A DNA stretch of 33,040 nt from an uncultured Eubacteriales bacterium (GTDB lineage: Bacteria; Bacillota; Clostridia; Oscillospirales; Oscillospiraceae), in the NCBI GenBank assembly GCA_900544945.1, contig UQXG01000006.1, positions 1-33,040 on the forward strand, in the 5' to 3' direction. How positions within the stretch are numbered: position 1 is the first letter of the stretch; every line of letters begins with the position of its first letter. The position numbers and the translations under genes were made by a program. Shown in pieces: positions 33,019-33,040 of the stretch. Below the pieces are notes generated by a model, which was not told where the DNA came from, searched no databases, and saw only the letters and a list, made by a program, of their open reading frames with translations.

Positions 33019-33040
33019 TAAAATAGTGAAAGGCCGCGCT

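Overview
The window looks like chromosome from a gut-type Clostridia bacterium of the Oscillospirales group. This is inferred from a PolC-type polymerase, the gene order frr-uppS-cdsA-dxr-rseP-ispG-polC, zinc-ribbon L28, HrcA/CIRCE control of htpG, a THF riboswitch on an ECF folate transporter, and short dispersed hairpin repeats of a kind familiar from this group. Nearly all of it is housekeeping. There is no phage, integrase, insertion sequence or CRISPR array.

Layout. Bases 1-2435 read scpB (cut by the window edge), scpA (broken by one frameshift) and a site-2-type M50 protease on the minus strand. Divergently follow rpmB and a small DUF4250 gene, each with its own terminator. Codon style here (CGC Arg, CCG Pro, AGC Ser) differs from the rest of the window (CGG, CCC, TCC), so a chimeric or recombinant junction around 2.4-2.95 kb is possible. 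Bases 2586-4925 hold an ATP-grasp enzyme, a 300-bp non-coding repeat island and a small membrane protein. htpG (minus) has a textbook CIRCE operator. A small DUF559 endonuclease-like gene follows, bounded by inverted repeats.

Bases 7578-14165 are one plus-strand run: ABC-F ATPase, argS, then a three-gene cassette of a membrane-anchored CotH-kinase-like protein, a VTC-type polyphosphate polymerase domain protein and a DUF4956 membrane protein. Start/stop overlaps or short gaps couple the genes. After a second repeat island come glnS (minus) and, divergently, the long pyrH-frr-uppS-cdsA-dxr-rseP-ispG-polC operon (16429-27393). It covers UMP kinase, ribosome recycling, undecaprenyl-PP and CDP-DAG synthesis, the MEP isoprenoid pathway, an intramembrane protease and replication. 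A repeat-rich 520-bp insertion separates frr from uppS, and its 80-bp core recurs exactly after polC.

Bases 27721-33018 hold a secreted C39-like plus SleB-like cell-wall protein (minus), tRNA-Asp (minus), a membrane diguanylate cyclase (minus), then promoter - THF riboswitch - terminator - folT - folC, a folate uptake and retention unit.

The best leads are the CotH/VTC/DUF4956 cassette, the DUF559 gene framed by repeats also present without it, the ABC-F protein with one coherently degenerate ATP site, and the THF riboswitch with an unusually long expression platform. Motif, promoter and hairpin calls were made by eye. No database search or folding calculation was run.
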